A stretch of 44,217 nucleotides of DNA from contig CANJMY010000024.1 in the NCBI GenBank assembly GCA_947475315.1, positions 1 to 44,217 of the forward strand, given 5' to 3'. Below the pieces are notes generated by a model that saw only the letters and a program-made list of their open reading frames with translations, was not told the DNA's origin and made no database searches. Numbering within the stretch: position 1 is the stretch's first letter; each line of letters begins with the position of its first letter. This DNA comes from Pseudomonadota bacterium (lineage in GTDB: Bacteria; Myxococcota_A; UBA796; GCA-2862545). Positions 42,751 through 44,217 of this stretch are shown here, one piece after another. The translations under genes were made by a program, and so were the position numbers.

Positions 42751-43584
42751 CTAGAAGATCGACGCGACCAGCGTGAGCATCGTGGTCTGGTCGACCTTCT
42801 GGAAGCCCTCGACCGGCTGGTTGTCGAACGCGAGCTGGTGCCCGACGTTGATGCTGAACTTGTCCGACAGCTTGGTCGACAGCGTGAGCGCGTTCGTCAG
42901 GCGGAAGTCGACAGGGGTGAACAGGTTCTCGAACATTTCGACGTTGTCCGACAGCGACACGTACTTGTTGAACGAGTGGCTGGCGCCGAAGAACACGCGA
43001 GCGGCCAGGTAGTCATTGTCGAGGATCTCGGTGTAGATCGGGTTGCCGTCGACGTCGGTGCCGGTCGCGAAGTTTTCCTCCGCGTAGGCCAAGCCGGCCT
43101 CCAGGCTGACCTTGGTGGCGTCGGTGCCGACCAGCACGCGCGCGTAGCCGAACTGCTCGTTGAAGCGCCAGAGCAAGCCGGCGAGGGCGTCACGCTCGAA
43201 GCCGCCGGACACGTACAGGCTGTCCTTGGCGCCGAAGAAGCGGTCGTAGCGGGCGGCGCTGGCGACGCGCTGCGAGGTCCAGGTGAGCTTCTTGGCGCGC
43301 TCGGCGTCGTCCAAGGTGCCGTTCGCGTCGGCGTCGATCTTGGCGAGGTTGAGGTTGGTGCCGGCGACGAACGTGAAGCGGTTCTGCCCCCACTTGTGCG
43401 CCGCGGTCACGCCGCCGTTCACCGCGATGAACACCGCGTTGCCGCTGGCGTAGGAGAACCCGAGGTTCGCGGTGAGGTCCGTGTCCGGCTTCTCGACCGC
43501 GGACTCGGTGGCCTTCACGTGGTCGTAGGCCGGATCCTGGGCTTGCGCGACGCCTTGGAGGGACAGGAGAAGGAGGGCGAGCAT
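42751..43584 (-). CDS. DUF481-type outer-membrane protein (YdiY-like)
   Basis: 277 residues. A signal peptide (MLALLLLSLQGVAQAQ) precedes a mature protein dominated by amphipathic strands such as DTDLTANLGFSYASGNAVF, ending VASIF with a C-terminal aromatic. This is the pattern of the DUF481 salt-induced outer-membrane barrels. An Asp-rich, calcium-loop-like DADANGTLDDAE sits about residue 83. The ATG at 43584 has GGAGC upstream. Function of the family is unknown. The 197 bp to the next gene (43585-43782) show no gene. Confidence 0.87.
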   Translation of the reverse strand: MLALLLLSLQGVAQAQDPAYDHVKATESAVEKPDTDLTANLGFSYASGNAVFIAVNGGVTAAHKWGQNRFTFVAGTNLNLAKIDADANGTLDDAERAKKLTWTSQRVASAARYDRFFGAKDSLYVSGGFERDALAGLLWRFNEQFGYARVLVGTDATKVSLEAGLAYAEENFATGTDVDGNPIYTEILDNDYLAARVFFGASHSFNKYVSLSDNVEMFENLFTPVDFRLTNALTLSTKLSDKFSINVGHQLAFDNQPVEGFQKVDQTTMLTLVASIF

Positions 43585-43782
43585 GGATGCTCCATGGTCA
43601 GGGTGTGTGGGGGACCCGTGCTCCTACCGCGATCGAGTGGACGCGCAAATCGGCGCTTGGACCGTCGCTCGTCGGCTCGTCCGTCGTCGCGAGAAGGTCA
43701 CGGAAGGACCCGCATTGATCGTGGGTGGTCTGAACCCTGTCACGCCGCTTTCGCGTCAGGTCCGTGCTAGGGTTGCGGGCAC

Positions 43783-44217
43783 GTGGAGAGGGTCATCGGC
43801 AACGACGTCGACCAGGCGCAGCCAGAGGCAGCGTGGGTGCGAGGGACGCGCTCGGCGCTGGCGCTGGGCGTGCTCGCCGCGGCTGTGTGGTGTGTCGCCA
43901 CGCGCTTTGTGTCCGGCGACCTGATCTGGCTGATGTGGGCCGATCGGGACCTGATGCGCGCGTCGGTCCCGTGGTCGCAGCTCCCCACGTCCGGTGCTGA
44001 GCTGTCCTACGGGATGGGCGCGCGCGTTCCGGGCGGCGCGATCTACTGGCTGATGCACGCGGGCATGGCGCTTCGGGATGACCCGGTGTTCATCTGGCGC
44101 ACCATGCTGGCGCTCGACGTCGCCGGCATGGCGATGGTCGCGTGGATGACGCGGCGCATGCTCGGCGGCGCGGCGGCCTGCGTCGCGGTCGCTGTGTGGG
44201 CGCTCTCTCCGGTGTCG
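43783..44217 (+). CDS. 5' part of a paralog of the GT-C-like membrane protein
   Basis: The first 145 codons are in the window and the gene runs off the right edge. It matches the protein at 22467: WADRDLMR matches WADRELMR, and TSGAELSYGMGARVPGG matches TTGAELSYAVGARIPGG, in the same order and spacing, followed by similar hydrophobic segments. The GTG start has no clear ribosome site. A -10-like TAGGGT lies about 12 bp upstream, so the message may be leaderless. Confidence 0.8.
   Translation, partial: MERVIGNDVDQAQPEAAWVRGTRSALALGVLAAAVWCVATRFVSGDLIWLMWADRDLMRASVPWSQLPTSGAELSYGMGARVPGGAIYWLMHAGMALRDDPVFIWRTMLALDVAGMAMVAWMTRRMLGGAAACVAVAVWALSPVS

Overview
The window is uniformly GC-rich and gene-dense. 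The genes are housekeeping types of a Gram-negative bacterium: outer-membrane beta-barrels, lipoprotein-like secreted proteins, UppP, and an RpoH-type and an ECF sigma factor. The mix (VWA and RCC1-repeat secreted proteins, acidic TPR protein, SelB plus an oxidoreductase-SelD fusion, many GTG and TTG starts) suggests a myxobacterial or other deltaproteobacterial lineage. That placement is inference, not proof.

Layout. 1-1860 is the right end of an integrated element: six 23-bp tandem repeats, then a tyrosine integrase next to tRNA-Trp. 1864-9937 reads leftward: tRNA-Trp, a cytochrome c-uppP pair, tRNA-Asp and tRNA-Val, then the proteostasis cluster tig-clpP-clpX-lon preceded by tRNA-His, Lys and Leu. 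10100-17347 holds an IMPase-like phosphatase, an RpoH-like sigma factor, a divergent pair of unrecognised genes (a degenerate ATPase-like protein and a winged-helix protein), a GGCT-like protein, a coiled-coil protein and an acidic TPR protein. 17445-18635 is an outer-membrane protein. 18705-24527 is a tight six-gene operon: unknown, DnaC-like loader with a DnaJ-type zinc region, unknown, methylmalonyl-CoA epimerase, NagZ and a polytopic membrane protein.

24530-29249 reads leftward with a translation theme: selB, aspS, a small HD (p)ppGpp-hydrolase-like gene and a membrane-anchored L12 C-terminal-domain protein. Then come a YbjN-like lipoprotein, a ferredoxin and sufE. 30685-31639, between the convergent genes sufE and gpsA, has no credible gene. 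It is an almost 900-bp imperfect palindrome built from two inverted copies of a structured ~435-bp unit. 31640-35496 holds gpsA, an ATP-grasp ligase, a pentapeptide protein and an ECF sigma/anti-sigma pair. 35599-39724 holds a VWA protein and an RCC1-repeat protein. 39820-42739 is selD fusion-ATL-OsmC. The window ends with a DUF481-type porin and the 5' part of a second copy of the polytopic membrane protein.

The strongest candidate for something undescribed is the palindrome at 30756-31636. Its two arms have diverged in sequence, yet several local hairpins stay base-paired through compensatory changes. Second is the divergent ATPase-like/winged-helix pair at 11857-14551.
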